From the NCBI GenBank assembly GCA_002163975.1, contig CP019636.1, forward strand, positions 3,173,001-3,237,000: DNA of 64,000 bases, read 5' to 3'. Position 1 is the first letter of the stretch, and the number at the start of each line of letters is the position of its first letter. The notes below the pieces were generated by a model. The model was not told the origin of the DNA. It was given only the letters and a program-made list of their open reading frames with translations, and ran no database searches. The DNA is from Nostocales cyanobacterium HT-58-2. GTDB taxonomy: Bacteria > Cyanobacteriota > Cyanobacteriia > Cyanobacteriales > Nostocaceae. Of this stretch, positions 17,912 to 27,053 are shown in pieces. The position numbers and the translations under genes are program-made.

Positions 17912-18203
17912 TATGATCTCCTACGGTTATCAACAACAATTTGAGATAGATTATTCTACATTCCGTAGGTGTCTTGTTTAGTAAAGAGTATTTTATAACT
18001 TAGTACTTATTCATAATCATAATCCTTATTGCGATCGCAATATTCAATTGCAATCCATCACTATTGATGCGTCAGACCTTGAGATTCCTGATTTGTCATG
18101 AAATCTTTGTACTCAGTAGTAGTGAGTTGTTGATTTTCATAGGTATCTTCATACGAGACACCTAGCAACTTTTTCTGAAGAAATTTTTCTATGTAGAGGA
18201 ACC

Positions 18204-20156
18204 ATGCGCCGGAAATTTCACCACATCCGAGCCCTTGCTATGGGGTTATTATGCTGCACCCTCATTTGTTTTTTCACTTTGCTCACAGACCAGTTTGCAA
18301 CAGCATCCACGAACTTCACACCTCCTCGCGATGCACGTGTCCTCAATGTTCGTGATTTTGGTGCTACCCCAAATGACAGCACTGATGATACTGCGGCAAT
18401 TCAAAAAGCAATAGTCAAGGCGATTAATCGGCAAACTCGTTATGGTTCTCCTCCATTCATTTTTATACCTAAAGGAACCTATCTTATAAGTGACACACTT
18501 TCAAGCCGTATAAAGCAAGGAGGGTGGAGTGATGGCTGGCGTGCTGGGATGATTCTCATGGGAGAATCTCGTACTCAGACAATTTTAAAACTCAAGAATA
18601 ATCTTCCTGCTTTTTCAAATCCATCAAATCCAAAGCCTGTGATCATGACAGGTTCAGAAAAAAATACTGACCCAAAAAATAGTAACTCAAATCCCTCTGG
18701 TTCGGGTAACGAAGCATTTCGTCAATCTATATACCACCTGACAATTGATGTAGGGACCGGAAACGATGGTGCTGTGGGTATCGACTACCTTGCAAATAAC
18801 CGAGGAGCAATCGAAGACGTCACAATTAACTCCTCAAGTACCAAAGGGATTGCAGGTATATCTATGCAACGCTTTGGACCAGGTCCTGCGCTGATAAAAA
18901 ATGTCTCTATCAATGGGTTCAATTACGGGATTAGCATTGGAAACTTCGAGTACCACATGACATTAGAAAATATCTCCCTCAGACAACAGCGCATTGCCGG
19001 TATAGAGAATGATGTCAATACTCTAAGCATAAGAGCGTTAAAAAGCACCAACGACGTACCAGCCGTATCCGTAAAAAGCTCTCATGGCTTTGTGGTTCTG
19101 ATTGACTCTATCCTCAAGGGAGGAACGAAAACAAGAAAAAACGGTATTGCTGTGCAAAGTGCTGGAAGATTATTTGTAAAAAATGTCAGTGTGAGCAATT
19201 ACGCCACCGCAATAGAAGATACGAGCAAGGGAAAGAAAAATATCAAAGCTTCACTTATTCGTGAGTACACTTCGCTTCCACCTGTCAGCATCGTTCCAAG
19301 TCGAAAAACTTCTCTTAACCTTCCAGTGAAGGAAACACCTCTTTACGAAACAACAAAGCTCTCGGAGTGGGCAAATGTTGAAAAATTTGGTGCTTCAGCC
19401 TTTAATCAATCAAATGATGATGCTCCAGGAATTCAGGCTGCTATTGACTCTGGGAGGGCGGTGGTCTATCTTCCAAATGGCGGCTACTCAGTTGGTTCTA
19501 CCATAATCCTGCGCAAAAATCTCAAAAAGCTCATAGGGATGCAGTCATCTATTGATCGCAAACCTAACTTCAAAGGTCCAATTTTTAGACTTGAAAATGG
19601 AACCAGTCCATTTGTGATTCTTGAACACCTGAGTATGGGTGGAGATATATCCCACTCTTCTAAAAGAACCCTTGTGATTCGCCACTGTGATTTTCCATCA
19701 TACAGTAACACATCTCAGGGTACTGGTAATCTCTTCATTGAAGATGTTATTGGAAAACTCTTCATCCTCTATCCTCAAAGTGTTTGGGCACGTCAACTTA
19801 ATACTGAATTTCAAAACCCAGAACTTCGTAACGTGGGTGGAAAAGTATGGATTCTTGGCATGAAGACTGAAGGTCCGCATACAGTGCTGGAAGCCTCTAA
19901 AGGAAGTCAAACGGAAATTCTTGGTGGAGCATTTCGTCCGAATCAAGATGCACCTGCCAATGTACCTGCTGTGATCATTCGTAACTCTAAAGTATCTCTT
20001 GCATACAGAATAACTGGCTCAAGTGGTCCAGATGTTTTCGAGTATCCACTTCACATTAAAGAAGAGCAAGTCAAAAGTGTGAAGGAACTGTCTTTAACGA
20101 AACTCTCGTCTATGGGCGTTGGTCAAACCGTTCCTCTGTTTAACAGCTCTCAATAG
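18204..20156 (+). CDS. Secreted pectate-lyase-fold protein
   Basis: A 650-residue exported protein with an N-terminal signal anchor (residues 8-34). It holds two copies of the Pectate_lyase_3 / GH55-like right-handed beta-helix module. The first starts at VLNVRDFGATPNDSTDDTAAIQKAI (about 46) with FIPKGTYLI; the second at ANVEKFGASAFNQSNDDAPGIQAAI (about 390) with VVYLPNGGYSVGSTI. Tandem beta-helices of this type occur in exo-beta-1,3-glucanases and in polysaccharide-binding or cell-surface proteins. No catalytic residue can be named from sequence alone. The AGGAACC just upstream of the ATG gives a weak ribosome site. Single gene with no polysaccharide cluster around it. Confidence 0.82.
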   Translation: MRRKFHHIRALAMGLLCCTLICFFTLLTDQFATASTNFTPPRDARVLNVRDFGATPNDSTDDTAAIQKAIVKAINRQTRYGSPPFIFIPKGTYLISDTLSSRIKQGGWSDGWRAGMILMGESRTQTILKLKNNLPAFSNPSNPKPVIMTGSEKNTDPKNSNSNPSGSGNEAFRQSIYHLTIDVGTGNDGAVGIDYLANNRGAIEDVTINSSSTKGIAGISMQRFGPGPALIKNVSINGFNYGISIGNFEYHMTLENISLRQQRIAGIENDVNTLSIRALKSTNDVPAVSVKSSHGFVVLIDSILKGGTKTRKNGIAVQSAGRLFVKNVSVSNYATAIEDTSKGKKNIKASLIREYTSLPPVSIVPSRKTSLNLPVKETPLYETTKLSEWANVEKFGASAFNQSNDDAPGIQAAIDSGRAVVYLPNGGYSVGSTIILRKNLKKLIGMQSSIDRKPNFKGPIFRLENGTSPFVILEHLSMGGDISHSSKRTLVIRHCDFPSYSNTSQGTGNLFIEDVIGKLFILYPQSVWARQLNTEFQNPELRNVGGKVWILGMKTEGPHTVLEASKGSQTEILGGAFRPNQDAPANVPAVIIRNSKVSLAYRITGSSGPDVFEYPLHIKEEQVKSVKELSLTKLSSMGVGQTVPLFNSSQ

Positions 20157-20207
20157 ATATTAGTCTTGTGGTTACACTAAATTTTGCTGATAGTCAACAA
20201 GAGGCAG

Positions 20208-20282
20208 AGGAGCAGGGGGCAGGGAGCCGAGGAGAGGGAGTTAACGTCCATTAACTCTTGTTCTCCCCCTCTCCCTGCTCCC
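20208..20282. repeat. Palindromic intergenic repeat, copy 2
   Basis: GGAGCAGGGGGCAGGGAG, an inner GTTAACGTCCATTAAC core and the complement CTCTCCCTGCTCCC form a large stem-loop. It is the longest and best preserved copy of the family in this window and lies just before the start of the membrane protein at 20399. Confidence 0.65.
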
Positions 20283-20398
20283 AAGCAAAGCGGGCTCCCT
20301 TGCTTCTTATGGTCAGACATCGCCTCTGGTCACACCTCTCAAAAATCAAACTTTATACTGGAAGAAGTAAGAGTATTTTTCGCTGCGAGGGAAGAGCG

Positions 20399-21685
20399 AT
20401 GGCTCCAAATCCCACCATCATGCAAGCTGTGGAACAATTAGGTTACCGCGTCACAGTTGGAGACGTGGCAACCCAAGCAGGATTAAATGTTGCCCAGGCA
20501 AATCAAGGTTTATTATCCCTTGCTTCTGATGCTGGCGGACATTTGCAGGTTTCCGATACGGGTGATATTATTTACCTATTTCCAAAAAACTTCCGGTCAA
20601 TTTTACGTAATAAGTATTTGCAATTACGGTTGCAGGAATGGTGGAAAAAGGTTTGGGGTGTTCTGTTTTACTTAATTCGGATTTCCTTTGGAATAGTCTT
20701 AATTGTTTCCATCGCCCTGATAACTATCACTATCATTTTAATCATTTCATCTGCCAATTCAGATCGCGATAGTGACAACAGAGGTGGCAATCTTAGTGGT
20801 GGCTTTTTCTATTTTCCAGATTTATTCTGGTATCTTAGCCCAGATTATGACACTCGTCAGAGGGAAAGACGGCGGGAGAAAAGCGATCTCAATTTCTTTG
20901 AAGCTGTATTTTCGTTTTTGTTCGGCGATGGTCATCCTAATACCAACTTAGAAGAACGCCGCTGGCAAGAAATTGCTACAGTTATTCGTAATAACCGAGG
21001 TGCAGTTGTCGCTGAGCAAATTGCGCCATATCTGGATGATATTGGAGAGGGTTCTGCAAGAGAATACGAAGACTATATGCTGCCCGTTCTTACTCGCTTC
21101 AATGGACAACCCAAGGTTAGTCCGCAAGGCGAGATTGTTTATTACTTCCCAGAGTTGCAGGTGAGTGCTCGCAAAAAATACCGTCAGCCTCTATCAACTT
21201 ATTTGGAGGAATTTCCTTGGCGCTTTAGTGCGGCAAGTTCAGGACAAATTATGTTGAGTGCAGGTTTGGGTATTGTAAATTTTGTTGGTGCATTAGTGCT
21301 GGGGAGTTTGTTAACAGATGGTACGATCGCTGCTCAAGTGGGTGGACTAGTCGCCTTTGTGAATGGGATTTATTGGCTATTGTTAGCCTACGGAACAGGT
21401 TTTTTAGTTGTCCCGTTAGTCCGTTATTTCTGGATTCAATGGCGCAATAACAAAATTGCTGCACGTAACCGCGATCGCCTATCCCGCGCCAGACAACTGG
21501 CAAGTGCAGACTCGCAATTGCAGCAGAAAATAGCTTATGCCCAGCAGTTTGCCGCAGAAAAAGTCCTTAGTGATAAAGATTTAGTCTACTCAACTGAAAC
21601 TGACTTATTAGAACAGGAAGTAGAACATTCTCAACAAATTGACGCCGAATGGCAAAGGCGACTGCAGCGAGGAAGCGGGGAATAA
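20399..21685 (+). CDS. Conserved membrane protein with duplicated winged-helix-like module
   Basis: 428 residues from the ATG at 20399 (GAGGGAAGAGCG precedes it); a longer open frame from 20258 reads through the upstream repeat and is unlikely. Residues 1-70 (MQAVEQLGYRVTVGDVATQAGL... IIYLFPKNFRSIL) and about 225-300 (VIRNNRGAVVAEQIAPYL... GEIVYYFPELQVSA) resemble each other and look like two small winged-helix units. Between them is a double membrane-spanning stretch; two or three more helices follow at ~320-385, then a basic coiled-coil tail. It resembles a conserved cyanobacterial and plastid protein annotated in plants as iron-sulfur related (At5g03900-like), from memory. Function unknown. 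Confidence 0.72.
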   Translation: MAPNPTIMQAVEQLGYRVTVGDVATQAGLNVAQANQGLLSLASDAGGHLQVSDTGDIIYLFPKNFRSILRNKYLQLRLQEWWKKVWGVLFYLIRISFGIVLIVSIALITITIILIISSANSDRDSDNRGGNLSGGFFYFPDLFWYLSPDYDTRQRERRREKSDLNFFEAVFSFLFGDGHPNTNLEERRWQEIATVIRNNRGAVVAEQIAPYLDDIGEGSAREYEDYMLPVLTRFNGQPKVSPQGEIVYYFPELQVSARKKYRQPLSTYLEEFPWRFSAASSGQIMLSAGLGIVNFVGALVLGSLLTDGTIAAQVGGLVAFVNGIYWLLLAYGTGFLVVPLVRYFWIQWRNNKIAARNRDRLSRARQLASADSQLQQKIAYAQQFAAEKVLSDKDLVYSTETDLLEQEVEHSQQIDAEWQRRLQRGSGE

Positions 21686-21749
21686 GGAATGAGGGAGATG
21701 GGAAAGCAAATGTACTATTATTTATCCTCATTCTCCTCATCCATCTCGG

Positions 21750-22904
21750 TTACTTCGGCGACTTCCTCACTTGAATAGGTGCTAAAGCAACACCTTTGTA
21801 ATAGTAATTTAAAATTTGCAGGTGGTTGTATCCCCGCATTGCTAAATTATACGCTCCCCACTGACTCATGCCTAAAGCATGACCATAGCCAAGCCCTCTG
21901 AGTGTAAAACTTCCATTTCCATTACTAACGGTAAAGCGGGTGCTTTTTAGTTTGAGAGCTGTACGCACATCCTCACCCTTGAGCACTTTCTCGCCCTTGT
22001 CGCCCACAATTTTTAGGGCTTTGACACTTCCAAAACGCGATGTACTTTCAGGAATAATTTGCTTAACATTACCTACATCTGGAATTTGGGTGCTCACTTC
22101 CGCAGGGGAAAAAGATCTCACCCAGTTGCACTCGCTGATATTTTGGTCAAAGTCTGGAACCGCACGTAAGTATGGTTCTCTGCTTCCCCAAACATCTTCT
22201 GAGTCTTCGGTGTGTCCACCAGAACACGCGTGGAAGACGGAGAGAATAACCCTATTTCTGTAAGTCAGTACTTTTCCACTTGTGCCATCAACTGCGGCAT
22301 AGGTGGTTGGAGATTCACTGTTGACGCCTTTATAAATTTGCCAGCGATCTGGTGTGGCACCTAAATCATAAATGGGATTATTTCGCTGTTTTTCCCGCTC
22401 ATAAAGAGCATACGTACGAGCGGCGATCGCCTGAGCTTTTAAAGCTTCTAAAGGCCATCTAGAATCCATTTCGCCGCCGATGACGCTATAGAGATATTCT
22501 TCCAAATCAACCCAGTTAACAACAGATAAGCCTTTTTCTGATGGCACAACAAGAGTTCTGCCCCGATACCAGCGATCGCCAATATAAACGAATCCTTTAC
22601 CTGTTGGTTCAATCCAAAATAAATTAGACTGCCATCTATCTAAAGCCACTCCACTAGGAACTGGTTGGGCATAGTATGCACTCATTGCTGGCAACTGTCC
22701 CAGAGTTCGACCGCTGCTATCCTTAACAACTGCAGTTGTAGAACTGCCGACTTTGACCTGATTGACGTCTTTTTCAATCGCCACGCGTAGGATGACAGAT
22801 GCTTGGGCTGGGGCAACCAGAGCTATCCATACAAGAATACCAAGCCACCAATGGCGTCCTTTAAGGTGGGAAAATAAAGAGGCTAGGAACAGTTGGAACT
22901 TCAT
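21750..22904 (-). CDS. SpoIID/LytB-domain protein
   Basis: 384 residues from the ATG at 22904 (MKFQLFLASLFSHLKG); the frame extends upstream to 23042 but those residues do not look like a signal. Signal peptide residues 1-40, then the SpoIID domain with GGEMDSRWPLEALKAQAIAA, SGGHTEDSEDVWG and GYGHALGMSQWGAYNLA, the conserved Arg, His and Glu-bearing segments. SpoIID enzymes are lytic transglycosylases that act on denuded peptidoglycan; in cyanobacteria such proteins are linked to septum or wall remodelling. Its own transcription unit or the tail of the DUF928 cluster upstream (354-bp gap). Confidence 0.88.
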   Translation of the reverse strand: MKFQLFLASLFSHLKGRHWWLGILVWIALVAPAQASVILRVAIEKDVNQVKVGSSTTAVVKDSSGRTLGQLPAMSAYYAQPVPSGVALDRWQSNLFWIEPTGKGFVYIGDRWYRGRTLVVPSEKGLSVVNWVDLEEYLYSVIGGEMDSRWPLEALKAQAIAARTYALYEREKQRNNPIYDLGATPDRWQIYKGVNSESPTTYAAVDGTSGKVLTYRNRVILSVFHACSGGHTEDSEDVWGSREPYLRAVPDFDQNISECNWVRSFSPAEVSTQIPDVGNVKQIIPESTSRFGSVKALKIVGDKGEKVLKGEDVRTALKLKSTRFTVSNGNGSFTLRGLGYGHALGMSQWGAYNLAMRGYNHLQILNYYYKGVALAPIQVRKSPK

Positions 22905-23258
22905 GCTGACAACAATATAGTTAGACTCGTTCGTGTACGTTTGACGCTCGCTTTTGCGATAGTTTCCCGTAAGATAGGATGTCAACTCCATCAAATGATA
23001 GATGAACTTCCACAGCCTAGCAAACAATATGTTGTGTGGCATCAGTCACTTTTGTTTGTGTGCTTCACCTGTTGACTCTCGTTTCTTTGAGAATTCGCTC
23101 ATTTACTCGTTCCAAATTCCAAAAAAAAGGATATATGCCCCTGAAGTTTATTTATGTAACTATGGTGGAGTTTTGCTGCTGTGAAGTGTGAAAACCTCAC
23201 AATCATCGACGAGACAGCACAGTGAACAAGTCTATTGAATTTGCATGAGCAACTTGGG
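22905..23258. other. Intergenic region, 354 bp
   Basis: Between the DUF928 stop and the SpoIID start. It contains an AT-rich stretch and no clear repeat or RNA gene. Part of it is open in the SpoIID frame (to 23042), but without recognisable coding character. Confidence 0.4.
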
Positions 23259-24113
23259 TTAATTCTTTGGCAGAAGTGGTTTGGTTGAAATATCATCCAA
23301 GCCAATACTAGAAAGCAAATCCTGCCACTCTTGCTGAAGAGTCGTATCTTGGGGATTCTTTTGACGCAGTTGTGCCAGCGTTGTTAATGCTTCGTGCCAT
23401 ATTCCATAGCTGGCATAGATAGCAACTTGCTGTCTTGGCTGTGCTTGCTGGATCTGCTGAGCAATCGCCTGATTCAAATTCACTCGTTGTACGACTCCTT
23501 CTACATAAATGGGAGTTTGTTGTTTTTGGTTATTGCCTCGGAGAGACTCAGCTAAAGGGCGATCGCAGTATACATTCAAGAACCAGCGGTAGTTTTTACC
23601 TACAATCAGAGAGGGAATATTGGCAGGTAGAGAAACGCTCATCACTCCGGGTTCACTCGGTAGGGAAATATCTCTCTGATAGAGTGGATTGGAGTTCTCA
23701 TCAAGCAGCACAAAATTAGCTGGGTAAGTAGAATCATTACCATAGGGTGTGTAAAACCAGAAAGTTGGGCGTTCTACTGTCGTCAATCCCCAGACATTCA
23801 TTACTGAGATTGGTTGTTCGGTTAAAGGGACTATAGCAGTGAGTCCCGGATTAGCATATGGACACTGACCCCGTCTTGCTCCCCCATAACGACGACCTCC
23901 AGGTGGTTGTCCTGGTGGGAGTGGAGGGAGAACAAGGCGTAGAGGCTGCTTGCGAGAAGAGGTTGCTAAAGGTTTGGACTTGGGTGACGAGGAATTGGAG
24001 CTTTTAGTTACATTTTGTTGAGAAGACTGAGCGACAACACACGTTGCGATGTCCAGAAAACTGAAGCAGCCCAGAGTCACTGCTAAAACCAGTTTCATTG
24101 GTGGTGAAATCAT
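23259..24113 (-). CDS. DUF928 domain protein
   Basis: 284 residues: signal peptide (1-28, ending CVVAQ), a low-complexity Ser/Lys/Pro linker, then the DUF928 core (GGARRGQCPYANPGLTAIVP ... LTTVERPTFWFYTPYG ... SLPANIPSLIVGKNYRWFLNVYCDR). The C-terminus after residue 215 is helical (IYASYGIWHEALTTLAQLR). DUF928 is cyanobacterial, exported and repeatedly found beside CHAT and TpsB genes; its biochemical role is unknown. It is the last gene of the minus-strand CHAT/TPS cluster. Confidence 0.9.
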   Translation of the reverse strand: MISPPMKLVLAVTLGCFSFLDIATCVVAQSSQQNVTKSSNSSSPKSKPLATSSRKQPLRLVLPPLPPGQPPGGRRYGGARRGQCPYANPGLTAIVPLTEQPISVMNVWGLTTVERPTFWFYTPYGNDSTYPANFVLLDENSNPLYQRDISLPSEPGVMSVSLPANIPSLIVGKNYRWFLNVYCDRPLAESLRGNNQKQQTPIYVEGVVQRVNLNQAIAQQIQQAQPRQQVAIYASYGIWHEALTTLAQLRQKNPQDTTLQQEWQDLLSSIGLDDISTKPLLPKN

Positions 24114-24448
24114 GATAAATCACTACTAATTGTTGATTTTTAGAATTTACAAATTGACAAAAATATGATTAGATGCATAAGATTTACTTTTCGCTAGGGG
24201 TCTATGATAATAAATTGCTTTGTTAGCTAAAGGTGCATATTTTCCTCTATTTTGTACTAATTGTTATCGCGTTCAGACTAGATAAAAAAAGTGTGGAATT
24301 AGTGAGGAATTTGTAAAGATCTATTTGCAAAAGCGCTTTAAGGTTAGTTTTCTTTAATGCACATAACTTTCTATTTCTACAGTGCTTAAGTTCAAAGTGC
24401 TTAATTTCAAACTGTTAACTATTCTTAATAATTATTCTTAACAAAGAG
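24114..24448. other. Intergenic region, 335 bp
   Basis: Very AT-rich gap between the CHAT-CHASE2 stop and DUF928. Several TTAAT/AAGTGCTTAA-type short repeats at 24380-24410 (GTGCTTAAGTTCAAAGTGCTTAATTTCAA). It probably contains a separate promoter for DUF928; none was pinned. Confidence 0.4.
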
Positions 24449-26776
24449 TCATTTTAATTTTGAAACAATAACAACGCTACCCGTGCCCATGAGAGCCAAA
24501 GCTGAAGGTATAAACGGCACCCAATACGCTTGAATTAACAGGCTAAAGCAAAGTACCCAAAGAAATCCACAGGACAGACAAACGAAAAGTGCCAGTCTTG
24601 GGAGCAAGCGCACCCGCAAAGCAAGAACTCCTCCTACCAAAGACCAGCCCGAAATCCAGATAATCTCAGCCCACAACGACCAGACTTGCAGCAACGGACG
24701 TTTATCCAGTACAGTGCTGAGGAGTTGGCTCACCATGTGAGCTTGTACAATAACTCCTGGCATTTGTTTATCAAACTGGTTTTCGTATGGTGTAGCCCAA
24801 TAGTCACGAGACTCACCTTTGGCGACAACACCAATCAGGACAATTCGGTCTTTAATCGCACTAGGATTAACCTGATCTGATAAAAGTTGTGTCAGTGTCA
24901 CCTGTTCAGCAATATTCTGTGAGGAACGATAGTTGAGCAAAATTTGACCACCATTGGCGTCAATGGTCTGATATCCGCCAGTACGAGAGCCTAAATGAGG
25001 AAAAACAGTACTGCCAAGCTGCAAATTCCCCGTATTGGTAAACTTTGGTTGAATGCCTTTAGCAGCAAACAAATAACGTAATGCTAGCTGTGTACTGAAC
25101 GCATACAAAGCAGGACACGGAGATATAGGTTCTGGCTTCATGAACAGAAGATTTCGCCGCACCACCCAATCAGGATCGTGAATAAAGTCGCTAAATCCCA
25201 GATGTTGTGTTGGAATTTCTGGTGGCGGTGCAATACCTTTGACTGGTGTGACAGTATCGCTATGCTTGCAAAGCCCAATCAAATTTTCAGTTTTCTCAAG
25301 ACGAAGAATTAAATCTGGGTATTGCGCTTTAAAATCACGGTAGAGATCCAAGCCAATAGCGCGGGGTTGATGCTGGTGGAGTTTCTCCAAAAGTTTATTA
25401 AGCGATATGTCTGAGATGGACTTTCCATTGACATCCTCACCTTTTTGTCGTTGAGCTTCAATATCATCATCATCAATTGCTACTATAAGCAGGCGTGGAT
25501 CAGGGAGTTCATGAAGGATGAGGGGACGTAAGCGCATCATCTGGTCAAAAACTTGAAGTTCAGTCGTTTGCAGCAGCCCCAAAAACCTCAGTCCACAAAC
25601 TAGGGCAGTCATCATCACCGAGGACAACAATACAACAGCAAACCTGGGTGGTTGCACTGGGGGAGCAAGCGTAACTTCTCGTGGTTGCGGTTCAACCTTG
25701 CCCGTCATCTCCTGCCAAGTGGAAGGAACTTGTGCCAAGTTTTGGCAAATCATTGGTAACCAAGTCGCACAGGGAAACTTATCCTCAAGACCTTGCAACC
25801 GTTCTCTTGCTTCCCGCACTGCTTGGTAAAAGGATTCACCACCAGCAAACCCTTCTAAAAAATACTTCAAGAATTCCTGTGCAACCAAATCTGGAACAGG
25901 TTCGCGCATCACGATCATCTGCGGGATCTGCAAATCAGCGAGTTCTCGCGCTAGTCCCAATCCATCGCAGGAGTTGAAAATTGCCAGTTGTAACCCACGT
26001 TGTACAGCTTTTCTCAGGGCGTACCGTAATTCGCTAATTGTGAGACTATCAGTTTGATTGAGATAAATCCGCCCAGTACCATCTTTGCCATGACTTGAAC
26101 TGTGTCCAGCAAAGAAAAGAATATCCCAGCTTTTGCCCCACAAAGAGTCTGTCAATTCCTTACGCTGAGGTTCTACCAAAAAAGTAACATCGGCATCAGT
26201 GAGCTGTTGGAGCAAAGCACGGTCAGCTGCAGTGTCAATTCCCTGACTATTACCAACAATTGCTAGGATATTTAGTTTTTCGTTGTATGTTTTATTTGAA
26301 GTAATTTTTTCATATCTTGGCGAGGCTAAGGCAAATTCAGCTTTAGGGTAGCGTTCCAGCAAGTCCCAATGATGCCAGGGCAAGAGTTGCAACTGAGGGT
26401 CTTCAGTTTGTAAAATGACCCGTACTTCATCCGTGGGTAACAATTTTTCTAGCCATTTTTCCCGGATGGGACGGAACTCCTCGCTTCGTAGCCAACTATT
26501 GAAGTGCGATCGCAAAATATGGGCGATGTTATCACAGTTTTGGGTGATGGATACATTTGTCACCTGTATCTTGTCAGCAGACAAACGATATGGTTTGTCT
26601 AAACTTCGATAGCTAGCCTGCCAGTGGCTATAGTAAAGTGGCATTTCTCCAGCCGCAGGTAATTTACCTGTGATTTCAGTTGAGGGTCGCTCACCTTCTT
26701 CACCAATCTGTAGTGTCACAGAGAATCCCTGCTCAAAGCTACCATCTGCAAATTTTAAAACCACTAACTTACTCAT
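24449..26776 (-). CDS. CHAT-CHASE2 membrane protease-like receptor
   Basis: A 775-residue protein fusing a caspase-like CHAT domain to a CHASE2 sensor. An N-terminal beta-rich region (1-160) precedes the CHAT domain (~165-345), with catalytic His225 (FFAGHSSSHG) and Cys270 (FNSCDGLG). A membrane helix (379-402) leads to the extracytoplasmic CHASE2 domain (~405-690: VFDQMMRLRP, DPRLLIVAIDDDD, ...ILLNYR), closed by three membrane helices (700-775). The topology puts the putative protease in the cytoplasm, controlled by an external sensor. Both catalytic residues are kept, so it is likely active. It belongs to the DUF1822/TPR-CHAT/TpsB cluster. Confidence 0.9.
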   Translation of the reverse strand: MSKLVVLKFADGSFEQGFSVTLQIGEEGERPSTEITGKLPAAGEMPLYYSHWQASYRSLDKPYRLSADKIQVTNVSITQNCDNIAHILRSHFNSWLRSEEFRPIREKWLEKLLPTDEVRVILQTEDPQLQLLPWHHWDLLERYPKAEFALASPRYEKITSNKTYNEKLNILAIVGNSQGIDTAADRALLQQLTDADVTFLVEPQRKELTDSLWGKSWDILFFAGHSSSHGKDGTGRIYLNQTDSLTISELRYALRKAVQRGLQLAIFNSCDGLGLARELADLQIPQMIVMREPVPDLVAQEFLKYFLEGFAGGESFYQAVREARERLQGLEDKFPCATWLPMICQNLAQVPSTWQEMTGKVEPQPREVTLAPPVQPPRFAVVLLSSVMMTALVCGLRFLGLLQTTELQVFDQMMRLRPLILHELPDPRLLIVAIDDDDIEAQRQKGEDVNGKSISDISLNKLLEKLHQHQPRAIGLDLYRDFKAQYPDLILRLEKTENLIGLCKHSDTVTPVKGIAPPPEIPTQHLGFSDFIHDPDWVVRRNLLFMKPEPISPCPALYAFSTQLALRYLFAAKGIQPKFTNTGNLQLGSTVFPHLGSRTGGYQTIDANGGQILLNYRSSQNIAEQVTLTQLLSDQVNPSAIKDRIVLIGVVAKGESRDYWATPYENQFDKQMPGVIVQAHMVSQLLSTVLDKRPLLQVWSLWAEIIWISGWSLVGGVLALRVRLLPRLALFVCLSCGFLWVLCFSLLIQAYWVPFIPSALALMGTGSVVIVSKLK

Positions 26777-27053
26777 AAGTGCAAGGAGGAGTAGAAGGAG
26801 ATCAGGCAGTAGAGGTCTGGCGAGGAAAGAAGCAGTTCTTGTGCAAGGGGTGTAGGGGGAGAAGAGAGTAGAGGAGCAGTTCTTGTGCAGGGGGAAAAGA
26901 GCTAACGTCCATTAACTCTTCTTCACCCGGTGGATCTCTCCTTCCCCTGCTCCCTTGCCCTCTTCACCCGGTGCATCTCTACCTCCCCTGCCTCCCCTGC
27001 TTCTTCTCTCTTCTCCTGGGCCTTTTTGTTGACTCTTGACCCTTAAGTTTTCA
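26777..27053. repeat. Repeat-filled gap, including palindromic repeat copy 3
   Basis: Purine-rich then pyrimidine-rich sequence between the CHAT-CHASE2 start and DUF1822 stop. It includes CAGTTCTTGTGCA(A/G)GGGG twice (26833, 26877), the palindromic core GCTAACGTCCATTAACTC (26901-26918) and CTTCACCCGGTG(G/C)ATCTCT twice (26919, 26962). These are diverged tandem copies of the hairpin family seen at 17203 and 20208. Confidence 0.6.

Noticed and set aside
20258..20398. Longer start for the membrane protein at 20399
   Set aside because: The added residues come from the palindromic repeat; the ATG at 20399 has a better ribosome site and begins the conserved part.
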